The position numbers and the translations under genes were made by a program. Under the pieces are notes generated by a model, which searched no databases, was not told the DNA's origin, and saw only the letters and a list, made by a program, of their open reading frames with translations. A stretch of DNA of 64,000 bases from an uncultured Eubacteriales bacterium. Lineage in GTDB: Bacteria > Bacillota > Clostridia > Oscillospirales > Acutalibacteraceae. Numbering within the stretch: position 1 is the stretch's first letter; the number at the start of each line of letters is the position of its first letter. The DNA lies in assembly GCA_934394855.1 (NCBI GenBank), contig CAKRRH010000002.1, positions 62,001 to 126,000 of the forward strand, read 5' to 3'. Below, one piece after another: positions 34,651 to 43,389 of the stretch.

Positions 34651-35862
34651 ATGACAGCACTTAACAAAAAAACAGTAGACGACATCAATGCAAAAGGCAA
34701 GCGCGTTCTTGTTCGCTGCGACTTCAATGTTCCGCTTAAAAACGGCGTGATCACAGACGAAAACAGAATCGTTGCCGCATTGCCGACAATCAAAAAACTC
34801 ATCAACGACGGCGCAAAGGTAATTCTTTGCTCACATCTCGGCAAACCGAAGGGCGAGCCGAAGCCTGAATTGTCACTTGCACCTGTTGCAAAAAGACTTT
34901 CAGAGCTGCTTGACAAACCGGTAGTATTCGCAGCTGACCCGACAGTTGTCGGCGAGAATGCTAAAAAGGCAGTAGCCGAAATGAAAGACGGCGATGTTGT
35001 TCTTCTTGAAAATACCCGTTATCGTGCAGAAGAGACCAAAAACGGCGAAGCATTTTCAAAAGAGCTCGGCTCACTTGCAGACATCTTTGTTAATGACGCA
35101 TTCGGAACAGCTCACAGAGCACATTGCTCAACTGTCGGCGTAGTTGATTATGTTGACGAAGCAGTTTCGGGTTACCTCATCGAAAAGGAAATCAAATATC
35201 TCGGAAACGCTGTAAACGATCCGGTTCGTCCGTTCGTAACAATCCTCGGCGGCGCAAAGGTTGCAGACAAGCTCAGCGTAATTGAGAATCTTCTTAACAA
35301 AGCCGACACACTTATCATCGGCGGCGGCATGGCATATACATTTGTAAAGGCTCAGGGCGGTTCGATCGGAACTTCTTTGGTTGACGACGAAAAGCTTGAC
35401 TATTGCAAGGATATGCTTAAAAAAGCAGAGGAAAAGGGCGTCAAGATCCTTCTTCCGATCGACACAATGGTAGCTTCATCATTCCCGGATCCGATCGACG
35501 GACCGATTGAGGTTGAGGCTGTTGAAACAAGCAAAATCCCGGCTGACAAAATGGGTCTTGACATCGGACCGAAGACAGCTGAGATGTTCGCTAACGAAGT
35601 TAAATCGGCTAAGACAGTTGTTTGGAACGGACCGATGGGCGTATTTGAGAATCCGACTCTTGCAAAGGGCACAATCGCTGTTGCAAAGGCACTTGCAGAA
35701 ACAGACGCTACAACAATCATCGGTGGCGGCGACTCGGCAGCTGCTGTTAATACACTCGGCTTCGGCGACAAGATGACTCATATTTCAACAGGCGGCGGCG
35801 CTTCACTTGAATTCCTTGAGGGCAAAGAGCTTCCGGGCATTGCCGCAATGAACGACAAATAA
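34651..35862 (+). CDS. pgk: Phosphoglycerate kinase
   Basis: Glycolytic enzyme transferring phosphate from 1,3-bisphosphoglycerate to ADP. 403 residues, normal length. The substrate-binding RCDFNVPLK near 24, [11 protein letters not shown] near 63 and the C-terminal GGGDSAAA nucleotide motif near 358 are intact. GAAAGGATG precedes the ATG. First gene of pgk - unknown membrane protein - tpiA - gpmI. Codon use is strongly biased, as in highly expressed genes. Confidence 0.98.
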   Translation: MTALNKKTVDDINAKGKRVLVRCDFNVPLKNGVITDENRIVAALPTIKKLINDGAKVILCSHLGKPKGEPKPELSLAPVAKRLSELLDKPVVFAADPTVVGENAKKAVAEMKDGDVVLLENTRYRAEETKNGEAFSKELGSLADIFVNDAFGTAHRAHCSTVGVVDYVDEAVSGYLIEKEIKYLGNAVNDPVRPFVTILGGAKVADKLSVIENLLNKADTLIIGGGMAYTFVKAQGGSIGTSLVDDEKLDYCKDMLKKAEEKGVKILLPIDTMVASSFPDPIDGPIEVEAVETSKIPADKMGLDIGPKTAEMFANEVKSAKTVVWNGPMGVFENPTLAKGTIAVAKALAETDATTIIGGGDSAAAVNTLGFGDKMTHISTGGGASLEFLEGKELPGIAAMNDK

Positions 35863-35876
35863 TAAATCAATTGACA

Positions 35877-35912
35877 CTAAAGCGTAGATGTGGAAACATA
35901 TTTACGCTTTAG
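35877..35912 (+). other. Stem-loop after pgk
   Basis: CTAAAGCGTA (35877-35886) pairs with TACGCTTTAG (35903-35912), with ATGT/ACAT extending the stem. No U-run follows immediately (GCGCAAAATGG). It is therefore more likely an mRNA-processing or stabilising hairpin that lets pgk be expressed more than downstream genes, or a weak attenuator. Confidence 0.5.
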
Positions 35913-35960
35913 CGCAAAATGGAGATTTTTCTTCGTTTTTCCCAAAAAGGGGGAATTAAT

Positions 35961-36719
35961 ATGAAGATATTTAGCGCTCTTTATTCGCACAAAAGACTTG
36001 TCACGGCTTGCCTGTCGCTGATAATTGTAATCAGCATTGCGCTCACTCTTATTTTCGGCGTTAAAGGCTGGTTGACCTATGATGTTGACAAGGATTCGGA
36101 CGACCAATATTCCGTGGCGAACGATTCGGGCGAAATGATTGAAGACATATCGCTCGTCGGAAAGACCGTCACCGCGCAATATGAAATCGACCGACCGTTT
36201 AATATGTTTGGCGTTGACACTGTCTATAATCCGAACTATTATTTTGACCCCGACAATCCCGATCTTCCGCTTTATGATGTAAAAATCGTTGATGAAACAG
36301 GAAAAACGGTATTGTCAAAGACCTATCGCTCCGTCAGCTCCATTGGCGGGTCCAGATTGCTCGGAAATTATAATTCCAAAGGCGAGCATCATGTTTACAC
36401 CGTGACGATAACCCCGAAAAATCCGGGTGTTCAGGACGAATATGTTATGCTGATGCTTAAAAGCGACGAAATGAAATTTTTTGATAAAAACGGTAATCAA
36501 AAGGTGAGCGAAACACCGCTTAAAATCGGCGATAAATCGATCGACGGCTATCAGCTCGTTGCCGGAGTCAGACGCTTTGAGGTAAATTCCGATAATCGGA
36601 TTTTAAAATGGACGGCTATGCCGTATGTTATCGAAGCCGAGATTGTGCTGCTTATTGTTTGGTCGGTTATTCGGGCGGTCATCACAAGCAAAATCAAGAA
36701 ATCAAACCAAAATGTATAA
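35961..36719 (+). CDS. Membrane protein of unknown function in the glycolytic cluster
   Basis: 252 residues that match no family I recognise. An N-terminal helix (about 12-34) and a C-terminal helix (about 226-246) bracket an extracytoplasmic domain of about 190 residues with beta-type sequence, several Tyr-rich strands and no Cys. A basic tail, KIKKSNQN, ends it inside the cell. AAAGGGGG precedes the ATG at 35961. It lies between pgk and tpiA, 30 bases before tpiA. Its composition is ordinary for the region. No link to glycolysis can be deduced apart from position. Confidence 0.65.
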   Translation: MKIFSALYSHKRLVTACLSLIIVISIALTLIFGVKGWLTYDVDKDSDDQYSVANDSGEMIEDISLVGKTVTAQYEIDRPFNMFGVDTVYNPNYYFDPDNPDLPLYDVKIVDETGKTVLSKTYRSVSSIGGSRLLGNYNSKGEHHVYTVTITPKNPGVQDEYVMLMLKSDEMKFFDKNGNQKVSETPLKIGDKSIDGYQLVAGVRRFEVNSDNRILKWTAMPYVIEAEIVLLIVWSVIRAVITSKIKKSNQNV

Positions 36720-36749
36720 ATTGATTTAAGAAAGAAAGGACTAATTATT

Positions 36750-37517
36750 ATGAACAAATCATGCAGAAAAGCAATTATTGCAGGTAACTGGAAAATGAAC
36801 AAAACTCCTAAGGAGACAACAGCGCTCATCAACGAGATGAAGCCGCTTGTAAAGGACGCAGACTGCGAAGTTGTTCTTTGCGTACCTTATGTTGACATTG
36901 CAGCAGCAGTTGAGGCAGCAAAAGATTCTAACATCAAAATCGGCGCAGAGAATGTTCATTTTGAAAAATCAGGCGCATTCACAGGCGAAGTTTCAACCGA
37001 TATGCTTCTTGAGTGCGGAGTTGAATATGTTATCGTCGGCCATTCGGAGCGCAGAACATATTTCGGCGATACCGATGTTACAGTAAACAAGCGTGCTCTT
37101 GCAGCTCTCGGCGCAGGACTTAAAACAATCATCTGTGTTGGCGAAACTCTCGATCAGAGAAAACAGGGCATCACAAAGGAATTGCTCGCAATGCAGACAA
37201 AAATCGCTTTGAACGGCGTTGAAAAGGATCAGCTCAAAAATGTGATCATCGCATATGAGCCTGTTTGGGCAATCGGCACAGGCGAAACAGCTACTGCAGA
37301 TCAGGCAGACGAAGGCAACAAGATCATCCGTGACGCAATCGCAGATATGTTCGGCGAAGATGCCGCTCAGTCTGTTACAATTCAGTATGGCGGATCAATG
37401 AACGCTAAAAATGCCGACGAGCTTCTTTCAAAAGAAAATGTTGACGGCGGTCTTATCGGCGGCGCATCACTCAAGGCAGAGGATTTCTCAATCATTGTAA
37501 AAGCTGCAAGCAAATAA
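36750..37517 (+). CDS. tpiA: Triosephosphate isomerase
   Basis: Interconverts dihydroxyacetone phosphate and glyceraldehyde 3-phosphate. 255 residues. Catalytic Lys15 (GNWKMN), His98 (GHSERR) and Glu170 (YEPVWAIGTG) are all present, as are the YGGSM phosphate loop and the C-terminal GGLIGGASL. AAGAAAGGA precedes the ATG. Part of the pgk-tpiA-gpmI cluster. Confidence 0.98.
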   Translation: MNKSCRKAIIAGNWKMNKTPKETTALINEMKPLVKDADCEVVLCVPYVDIAAAVEAAKDSNIKIGAENVHFEKSGAFTGEVSTDMLLECGVEYVIVGHSERRTYFGDTDVTVNKRALAALGAGLKTIICVGETLDQRKQGITKELLAMQTKIALNGVEKDQLKNVIIAYEPVWAIGTGETATADQADEGNKIIRDAIADMFGEDAAQSVTIQYGGSMNAKNADELLSKENVDGGLIGGASLKAEDFSIIVKAASK

Positions 37518-37566
37518 TTGAAATAAACATTACAATATTTGCTTTGGAAAGGACTAATTCAGATCT

Positions 37567-39099
37567 ATGAAAAAACCGGTTACATTAATAATCATGGACG
37601 GCTTTGGAATTAACCCGACAAAAGAGGGTAACGCCATTGCTGCCGCAAAAAAGCCGAATCTTGATAAATTTGTTGCCGAGTGCGCTCATACACAAATCGG
37701 CGCTTCGGGAATGGATGTCGGTCTGCCTGACGGACAGATGGGCAACTCCGAGGTCGGACACACAAACATAGGTGCGGGCCGTGTCGTTTATCAGGAGCTC
37801 ACAAGAATCACAAAATCAATCAAAGACGGCGACTTTTTCACAAATGAAACGCTCGTTGCGGCAATGGATAATTGCAAGAAAAACGGCACAGCGCTTCATT
37901 TAATGGGCTTGCTTTCAAACGGCGGCGTTCATTCGCACATTGAGCATTTGTTCGCACTGCTTGAAATGGCAAAGAAAAACGACATTGAAAAGGTATATGT
38001 TCATTGTCTGCTTGACGGCCGTGATGTTTCTCCGACATCGGGCGTCGGATTCATTAAGGATCTTGAAGAAGAGATGAAGAAAGTCGGCGTCGGCAAAATC
38101 GCAACCGTTTCGGGAAGATATTACGGAATGGACCGTGACACTCAGTGGGACAGAGTATCTCTTGAGTACAATGCGGTTGTAAACGGCGAGGGCAAAAAAG
38201 CCGAGAGCGCATATGACGATGTTAAAGAGTCATATGAAACTGTTGACGGCGACGGCAAGAATCTGACAGACGAATTTGTAATCCCGACGGTTATCGGCGA
38301 TTATGAGGGCGTAAACGCAAACGACAGCTTTGTGTTCTTCAACTTCCGTCCCGACCGCGCAAGAGAAATCACCCGTGCGATCGTTGATGAAGCATTTGAC
38401 GGATTTGAGCGTAAAAAAGGCGTTTTGCCGCTCTATTTTGTCTGCATGACCGAATATGACGCAACAATGCCGAATGTTCATGTTGCATTCGGACCGAAGG
38501 AACTCAAGATGACCTTTGGCGAGGTGCTCAGCAAAAACGGCAAAACACAGCTCAGAATTGCAGAGACCACAAAATATGCTCATGTTACATTCTTCTTCAA
38601 CGGCGGTGAAGAAGTCAAATTTGACGGCGAAGACAGAGTTCTTATTCCGACTCCCGATGTTGCAACATTTGACCTTATGCCCGAAATGAGCGCATATAAA
38701 GTATGCGACGCCGTTGTTGAGCGCATTTTGAGCGGAAAATATGACGCAATCATTCTTAATTTTGCAAACTGCGACATGGTCGGCCACACAGGCGTGTTTG
38801 ACGCTGCTGTGAAGGCTGTCGAGGTCGTTGACGAGTGCGTCGGCAGGGTAGTTGAAGCAACAAAGCAGATGGGCGGCGTTGCAATGATTACCGCTGACCA
38901 CGGCAATGCTGATAAGATGAGCGAAAACGGAAAGGTATTTACAGCGCATACCACAAATCCGGTTCCGTTTATCGTAGTCGGCAAGGACTGCAAATTGCGT
39001 GAGGGCGGCAGACTTTGCGACATTGCACCGACAATGTTGAAGGTTCTCGGAATCGACAAACCGTCGGAAATGGACGGCGAATCTTTGATCGTCGATTAA
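37567..39099 (+). CDS. gpmI: 2,3-bisphosphoglycerate-independent phosphoglycerate mutase
   Basis: Manganese-dependent enzyme interconverting 3- and 2-phosphoglycerate. 510 residues. The phosphoserine nucleophile is Ser61 in GNSEVGH, with metal ligand Asp11 in MDGFG. The late metal sites are in NFANCDMVGHTG and TADHGNAD. GGAAAGGAC precedes the ATG. Last gene of the glycolytic cluster, followed by a terminator. Confidence 0.98.
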   Translation: MKKPVTLIIMDGFGINPTKEGNAIAAAKKPNLDKFVAECAHTQIGASGMDVGLPDGQMGNSEVGHTNIGAGRVVYQELTRITKSIKDGDFFTNETLVAAMDNCKKNGTALHLMGLLSNGGVHSHIEHLFALLEMAKKNDIEKVYVHCLLDGRDVSPTSGVGFIKDLEEEMKKVGVGKIATVSGRYYGMDRDTQWDRVSLEYNAVVNGEGKKAESAYDDVKESYETVDGDGKNLTDEFVIPTVIGDYEGVNANDSFVFFNFRPDRAREITRAIVDEAFDGFERKKGVLPLYFVCMTEYDATMPNVHVAFGPKELKMTFGEVLSKNGKTQLRIAETTKYAHVTFFFNGGEEVKFDGEDRVLIPTPDVATFDLMPEMSAYKVCDAVVERILSGKYDAIILNFANCDMVGHTGVFDAAVKAVEVVDECVGRVVEATKQMGGVAMITADHGNADKMSENGKVFTAHTTNPVPFIVVGKDCKLREGGRLCDIAPTMLKVLGIDKPSEMDGESLIVD

Positions 39100-39118
39100 G
39101 TTATGTTTCGATGTATCT

Positions 39119-39172
39119 TGCGGGGGAAAATTCTTTTTTTGCGGAATCTTCTCCCGCTTGCTTTTTCTTATC
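39119..39172 (+). terminator. Terminator of the glycolytic cluster
   Basis: GCGGGGGAAAATTC pairs imperfectly with GGAATCTTCTCCCGC around a T-rich loop, followed by TTGCTTTTT, 19 bases after the gpmI stop. Confidence 0.75.
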
Positions 39173-39244
39173 AAATATATATCTTTATTATTGCGTTATA
39201 ATGACTTTTTACAGCGAATATATAATGAGAAAGGATGACTGATT

Positions 39245-39964
39245 ATGCCAAGCTACCCAACACCTCATATCAATGCGTCACCGTCCGATTTTGCCAAAAC
39301 GGTATTGATGCCGGGCGACCCGAAACGGGCAAAATTCATTTCCGAAACTTTTCTTGAAAACGAAAAGCTCATAAATGATGTTCGCGGTGTTCAAGGGTAC
39401 ACGGGCGATTATGACGGCGCTCGTGTCACGGTCATGGCAAGTGGAATGGGTATGCCCTCAATTTCAATATATGCCCATGAGCTTTACAACATTTTCGGAG
39501 TCGAGAATATCATTCGAGTCGGCTCAATGGGCGGCTATTCCGACAAGGTCGGGCTTTCCGATGTGGTTTTGGCGCTCTGTGCTTCGACCGATTCCAATAT
39601 GCAAAGCATATATGGCGTGAACGGTCATTTTGCTCCGTGCGCTGATTATGATATGCTGAAAATTGCGGAAAAATCGGCAAAAGACAGAGACATAAATGTG
39701 AAATGCGGCGCTGTTTTGTCGTCGGATAATTTCTATGCGCCAAATCTTGACAGCGCAAAAAAATGGCGTGAGCTCGGCGTTTTGGGCGTTGAAATGGAAA
39801 CCGCAGCGCTATATATGACGGCGGCGGAGTGCGGCAAAAGGGCATTGTCGATTTTGACAGTGTCGGATCATGTATTTGGCGGCGAGTCAATGACCGCCGA
39901 TGAGCGTGAGCGCACGCTTACCGACATGATTAAAATTGCGCTTGACACTGCAAAAGCAATCTGA
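39245..39964 (+). CDS. deoD: Purine nucleoside phosphorylase, DeoD type
   Basis: Cleaves purine nucleosides with phosphate to base and ribose 1-phosphate for salvage. 239 residues, the length of the hexameric DeoD class. Marks: MPGDPKRAKFI with the phosphate-site Arg near 28, GSMGGYS near 95, the EMETAALY substrate motif near 184 and the catalytic Asp in VSDHVFGG near 207. It has its own AGAAAGGATG site and is flanked by terminators, so it is monocistronic. Confidence 0.95.
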   Translation: MPSYPTPHINASPSDFAKTVLMPGDPKRAKFISETFLENEKLINDVRGVQGYTGDYDGARVTVMASGMGMPSISIYAHELYNIFGVENIIRVGSMGGYSDKVGLSDVVLALCASTDSNMQSIYGVNGHFAPCADYDMLKIAEKSAKDRDINVKCGAVLSSDNFYAPNLDSAKKWRELGVLGVEMETAALYMTAAECGKRALSILTVSDHVFGGESMTADERERTLTDMIKIALDTAKAI

Positions 39965-39987
39965 ATAATAAATACGGACAATATAAA

Positions 39988-40018
39988 AAAACAGCCGATG
40001 AATCTCATCGGCTGTTTT
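39988..40018. terminator. Bidirectional terminator between deoD and hpf
   Basis: AAAACAGCCGATGA and TCATCGGCTGTTTT form a perfect 14-bp stem. A-runs to the left give a T-run on the minus strand, so it can end both convergent genes. Confidence 0.9.
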
Positions 40019-40050
40019 GCTATATTATGCAGTTATTTTCAATTTATAAA

Positions 40051-40569
40051 TCAATCCGGCTCAATGATGCCATATCTGCCGTCGTTTCGTTTATATACAA
40101 CCGAAATTTGGTCGGTTTCTTCGTTTCGGAACATATAGAATTGGTGACCGATCATTTCCATTTGCAAAATGGCTTCCTGAACAGACAGCGGCTTGATTGC
40201 AAAATGCTTTGTCTTGATTATTTCAAATTCAGTCTCCGGAACAACCGGTTCGATCAATTCGTCGTCAAATGCTTTCGGACGAAGCCGTTTTTCAAGCTTG
40301 GTTTTCTGCTTTCTGATTCGACGGACAATGTTTTCGCAAGCGTCGTCAAATGCGTCAATCAAATCCTGCGAGGTGTTCTCAGCCCTATATACCATCGAGC
40401 CGTTGCGAATTGTAAGTTCGGCGGTGACACGGTTGTTTTCAAGCCGCAGCATAATGTTGGCGGTTGCGTCATCGTCGAAAAACTTGTCAAGTTTGTGGAG
40501 CTTTTTCTCAATATGCTCTTTGGTCGAGGGTTTCAAAGTCATTTTCTTTACTGTGTAATTGATTTTCAT
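40051..40569 (-). CDS. hpf: Ribosome hibernation promoting factor, long form
   Basis: Binds the 30S subunit and joins ribosomes as inactive 100S dimers in stationary phase. 172 residues: an N-terminal S30AE domain (1-95, MKINYTVKKMTLKPSTKEHIEKK start, interrupted here) and the C-terminal dimerisation domain (115-170, IIKTKHFAIKPLSVQEAILQM region with FYMFRNEETDQISVVYKR). The long form replaces the separate Rmf/Hpf of enteric bacteria. AAAAGGAG precedes the ATG. Confidence 0.96.
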   Translation of the reverse strand: MKINYTVKKMTLKPSTKEHIEKKLHKLDKFFDDDATANIMLRLENNRVTAELTIRNGSMVYRAENTSQDLIDAFDDACENIVRRIRKQKTKLEKRLRPKAFDDELIEPVVPETEFEIIKTKHFAIKPLSVQEAILQMEMIGHQFYMFRNEETDQISVVYKRNDGRYGIIEPD

Positions 40570-40719
40570 AAAACATAGCTCCTTTTCGGTACATTTCGGT
40601 AAAACAAATCTTAAATCTGTTTTACTGTCTTTATTGTAGCATAGTTTTTTAAAAATATCTACACTTTTTGTAAAAAATATATAAAATTTTTAAAAATATT
40701 TTTAATTTGTTGTGTTAAT

Positions 40720-41562
40720 TTATAAAACCGAGTGTGCGTGACGGGTGACATGACATCCGATATTCACCGCAAGCGGCAGACCTGCGATATGTGTAGGATA
40801 TTGTTCGATGTTTACTTTAAGCGCTGTTGTTTTGCCGCCAAAGCCTTGCGGTCCGATGTCAGTATTGTTTACGGCTGTCAACATATCGTCTTCAAGCTTG
40901 GCATAATATTCATCTTGGTTTGAGGTTGAAACGCCCCTGCAAAGTGCCCGTTTTGCCAAAATCGCCGAATATTCAAAATCGCCGCCGATCCCGACACCGA
41001 TCACCATCGGCGGACAGGGATTGCTTCCTGCATTCTTCACGATTTTTACAATCTCGTCAATTATCATCTCACGGTCATATGCAGGCGTCAACATTTTTAC
41101 GCTGCTCATGTTTTCTGAGCCGAATCCCTTTGGCGCAACCGTGATTTTTACCTGATCACCCGGAATAATTGTCGTATGAACGATTGCGGGTGTGTTATCG
41201 TTTGTGTTTTGCCGTCTGAGCGGGTCGCTTACCACCGATTTTCTGAGAAGTCCGTCGGTATAACCTCGGGCAACGCCCTCGTTTATTGCGTCATATAAAT
41301 CGCCGTCGGTCAAATGAACCTCCTGACCGATTTCGATAAATACGATCGCCATTCCCGTGTCCTGGCAAATCGGAATGTCAAGCTGTTTTGCCGCACCGAT
41401 GTTGTCATATATGTCGTTCATGACAGCATGGGGCAATTCGGCTGTCTCGTTTTCAGCGGCATTTTTGATGCAGCACACCAAATCGTCGGGCAATATTTTA
41501 TTTGCCTTTACACACAGCTTTGCAACTTCGTTTGCGATAATTTTTACAGATAATTCTCTCAT
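40720..41562 (-). CDS. Fumarate hydratase class I, alpha subunit (no beta subunit nearby)
   Basis: Iron-sulfur hydro-lyase subunit of the two-subunit FumA/TtdA type, 280 residues. The three cluster cysteines are in CQDTG (near 61), NPCPP (near 182) and NIGCH (near 271). Other marks are LRRQNTNDNTP and PKGFGSENMS. Such enzymes need a beta subunit of about 185 residues, normally the next gene, but here hpf follows on one side and the yabP-yabR cluster on the other. Fumarate or tartrate specificity cannot be told from the alpha subunit. The gene may depend on read-through or on an unseen promoter. Confidence 0.9.
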   Translation of the reverse strand: MRELSVKIIANEVAKLCVKANKILPDDLVCCIKNAAENETAELPHAVMNDIYDNIGAAKQLDIPICQDTGMAIVFIEIGQEVHLTDGDLYDAINEGVARGYTDGLLRKSVVSDPLRRQNTNDNTPAIVHTTIIPGDQVKITVAPKGFGSENMSSVKMLTPAYDREMIIDEIVKIVKNAGSNPCPPMVIGVGIGGDFEYSAILAKRALCRGVSTSNQDEYYAKLEDDMLTAVNNTDIGPQGFGGKTTALKVNIEQYPTHIAGLPLAVNIGCHVTRHAHSVL

Positions 41563-41582
41563 TTTGAATAATCTCCGTTAAA

Positions 41583-41611
41583 AAACGCCGTCAAAAATTT
41601 TGACGGCGTTT
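41583..41611 (-). terminator. Terminator after yabR
   Basis: AAACGCCGTCAAAA / ATTTTGACGGCGTTT is a perfect stem followed by T on the minus strand. It lies between yabR and the fumarase alpha gene, which argues against simple co-transcription of the two. Confidence 0.85.
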
Positions 41612-41650
41612 GGTTTTAATTATGTATGAATATAAATTTAAACTTGCCGT

Positions 41651-42082
41651 TTATCTCGGTGCTCGTCTTGAAGTTCTTCTGACATCTCCGTTTTTGCGTT
41701 TAAGATCGACAAACTTCTCGTCGCTTGACTGTTTGAACTTTGCCATCATCTCTTCAAATGACATCGGACCGTCATTTTTCTGCGATTTAATTCCGTCAAA
41801 TACCGGCGGTCTTGAGCTTCTTTTCTGACGGGGCGCCTGCGGCTTTTCCTGTTCAACGGCACGCTTCATGCTCAGTGATATTTTGTTGCCGTCAACCGAT
41901 AAGACTTTCACCTTAACTTCATCGCCGATTTTTACGAAATCGTTGATGTCGTTGACATATGACGAAGCAATTTCGGAAATATGAACAAGACCGGTTGTGC
42001 CTTTTTCAAGCTCCACGAATACGCCGAATTTAGTAATTCCGGTAACTTTGCCGGGATAGACAGAATCAACAGTTAATTGCAT
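41651..42082 (-). CDS. yabR: S1-domain RNA-binding protein YabR
   Basis: 143 residues. A single S1 domain fills residues 1-72 (GKVTGITKFGVFVEL, GLVHISEIA, VKVKVLSVD), followed by a basic, low-complexity tail rich in Arg and Gln (PRQKRSSRPP and a final RRTSRRAPR). The order yabP-yabQ-divIC-yabR matches Bacillus subtilis, and that synteny supports the name. Probable RNA-binding role; targets unknown. Confidence 0.88.
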   Translation of the reverse strand: MQLTVDSVYPGKVTGITKFGVFVELEKGTTGLVHISEIASSYVNDINDFVKIGDEVKVKVLSVDGNKISLSMKRAVEQEKPQAPRQKRSSRPPVFDGIKSQKNDGPMSFEEMMAKFKQSSDEKFVDLKRKNGDVRRTSRRAPR

Positions 42083-42106
42083 TAAAGAAAAATTCCCCTT
42101 TAAAAT

Positions 42107-42400
42107 TTATTTACCCGAAATGTCCTCATAAACCTCTTCGTTTTCAAACACAAAATCCAGCTTGTCACGAGCCGCACGCTCAATCAAATCATCCTTTGAA
42201 CCGTTTTTCAAAAGGCTTTTAAGCTCATCAATATCAACATTTCTCTGCGATATTTCATTTTGCTTTTCACTTAGCGTTTTTTTGCTTTGCGCAAGCTGAG
42301 ATTGAAGCGAAATCATGGAATAGACCATATATATGGCAAAGCCCAAAAGAGCAATTCTAAGCAAAATGCTTTTTCCTTTTGACCCTCTTTTTTTTGCCAT
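42107..42400 (-). CDS. divIC: Septum formation initiator, DivIC/FtsB family
   Basis: Small bitopic division protein that, with FtsL and DivIB, activates septal wall synthesis. From ATG 42400 it is 97 residues: a basic N-terminus (KKRGSKGK), one membrane helix (about 11-30) and a coiled coil (about 32-70, QSQLAQSKKTLSEKQNEISQ). It then ends in an acidic tail. The frame continues upstream inside yabQ. AAGGGG precedes the chosen ATG. It overlaps the 3' end of yabQ by 44 bases. Confidence 0.85.
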   Translation of the reverse strand: MAKKRGSKGKSILLRIALLGFAIYMVYSMISLQSQLAQSKKTLSEKQNEISQRNVDIDELKSLLKNGSKDDLIERAARDKLDFVFENEEVYEDISGK

Positions 42401-42923
42401 TATTTTCGCCCCTTTTTCGTTTTTGAGAAGAATCGGTCGATTTTTGACCATTTCTTTTCTTATAATAATTTATATTATACACTAAAAAGGTTATCAATTT
42501 CAAGATATTTTTGCTCTTATTTAGCAAAAAGAAGAAAAATTTGTGCAATATTTGATTAATTTTTCTCGCAAGCTCTGAAAACAATGTGAAAACGGGGGAG
42601 ACGAGCTTTGAAATCCATTTGAAAATCAAATCTAACAGCCTTGAAAAAAGGCGTGAGAGGGTGCATCGGCATGAAAGAAAACCCGAAAACTCGCCGATTA
42701 TTACAAACCATCTGATTTCGCCGTTGATGAAAACAAACTGCATGAAAAAAGTAAGAAGTGCCGAAATTATGAAGAACAGCACATCGAGAATGAATGTCGC
42801 AGCCTTTGACAATTTCATGTTTTTACGAACCGCACGGAATAAATCGCACAGCAAACAAAGCGCAACGCCTGCGATCACGCAATAGAAAAATGTCAGAAAA
42901 TCATGATTAGTCGATTTCGGCAT
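42357..42923 (-). CDS. yabQ: Spore cortex biosynthesis protein YabQ
   Basis: 188 residues. It has about three membrane helices in the first 90 residues (FFYCVIAGVALCLLCDLFRAVRK start, interrupted here) and a long basic C-terminal tail (KKRNGQKS..KRKRGENNGKKKR). YabQ is a mother-cell membrane protein needed for spore cortex in Bacillus. Sequence conservation in this family is low, so the call rests on the YabQ-like N-terminus plus the yabP-yabQ-divIC order. The tail is coded by the stretch that overlaps the start of divIC. Confidence 0.85.
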   Translation of the reverse strand: MPKSTNHDFLTFFYCVIAGVALCLLCDLFRAVRKNMKLSKAATFILDVLFFIISALLTFFMQFVFINGEIRWFVIIGEFSGFLSCRCTLSRLFSRLLDLIFKWISKLVSPVFTLFSELARKINQILHKFFFFLLNKSKNILKLITFLVYNINYYKKRNGQKSTDSSQKRKRGENNGKKKRVKRKKHFA

Positions 42924-42926
42924 GAT

Positions 42927-43208
42927 TTATCTGAACAGGCGTGAGAAGATGCCCGATTTTGCAGTGTTTTCCGAATAGACAAGTCCCAAAATGTTTCCTC
43001 TGACATTCAGCTCGCCGGTATCGACATTCAGCTTATCGACCTTCAGCTCGCTGCCCTTGATCGTCAGCAATCCCATTGCCGTTTCAAGGCAAACCGACTG
43101 CTCATCAAAATTTTCGACCGCCGTCACACCCGTGATCATCATTTTGCTTCGGCTTTCCATTATCACATTATGATTTATCCGTTCGTTTCTCTTATCTTCA
43201 ACCGTCAT
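42927..43208 (-). CDS. yabP: Sporulation protein YabP
   Basis: 93 residues of the YabP/YqfC family, small beta-rich proteins made during sporulation; YabP is involved in spore cortex formation in Bacillus. Visible family pattern: NHNVIMESRSKMMITGV, then VCLETAMGLLTIKGSELKV in two parts, and the late GNILGLVY. The ATG at 43208 is preceded by AGGTGG at eight bases; a GTG four codons upstream is less likely. yabQ starts three bases after its stop. The likely sigma-E promoter could not be fixed. Confidence 0.88.
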   Translation of the reverse strand: MTVEDKRNERINHNVIMESRSKMMITGVTAVENFDEQSVCLETAMGLLTIKGSELKVDKLNVDTGELNVRGNILGLVYSENTAKSGIFSRLFR

Positions 43209-43330
43209 GACCGATCCCACCTGTAATAAATCTTAATAGGCATTTTTATCATAAATGCCGATTTGTAAAATTATATGACGCAAAACCGCAGATAATGACC
43301 GTTAAAGTGACCCAAAATAACAAATAATGA

Positions 43331-43360
43331 TTGACAATTTCGATGATAAATTGGTATAAT
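43331..43360 (+). promoter_or_regulatory. Sigma-A promoter of the GH130 gene
   Basis: TTGACA at 43331-43336, an 18-base spacer and TATAAT at 43355-43360, 29 bases before the ATG. Confidence 0.85.
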
Positions 43361-43389
43361 TTATATCGGCGTAGATTGGGGGGCAAAAA

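Noticed and set aside
35877..35912. Hairpin after pgk as an intrinsic terminator
   Set aside because: No T-run follows the stem directly, and the downstream genes lack a clear promoter of their own.
38230..39174. Minus-strand open frame of 314 codons opposite gpmI
   Set aside because: Fully antisense to a well-conserved enzyme gene, Cys-rich nonsense composition, no start signal.
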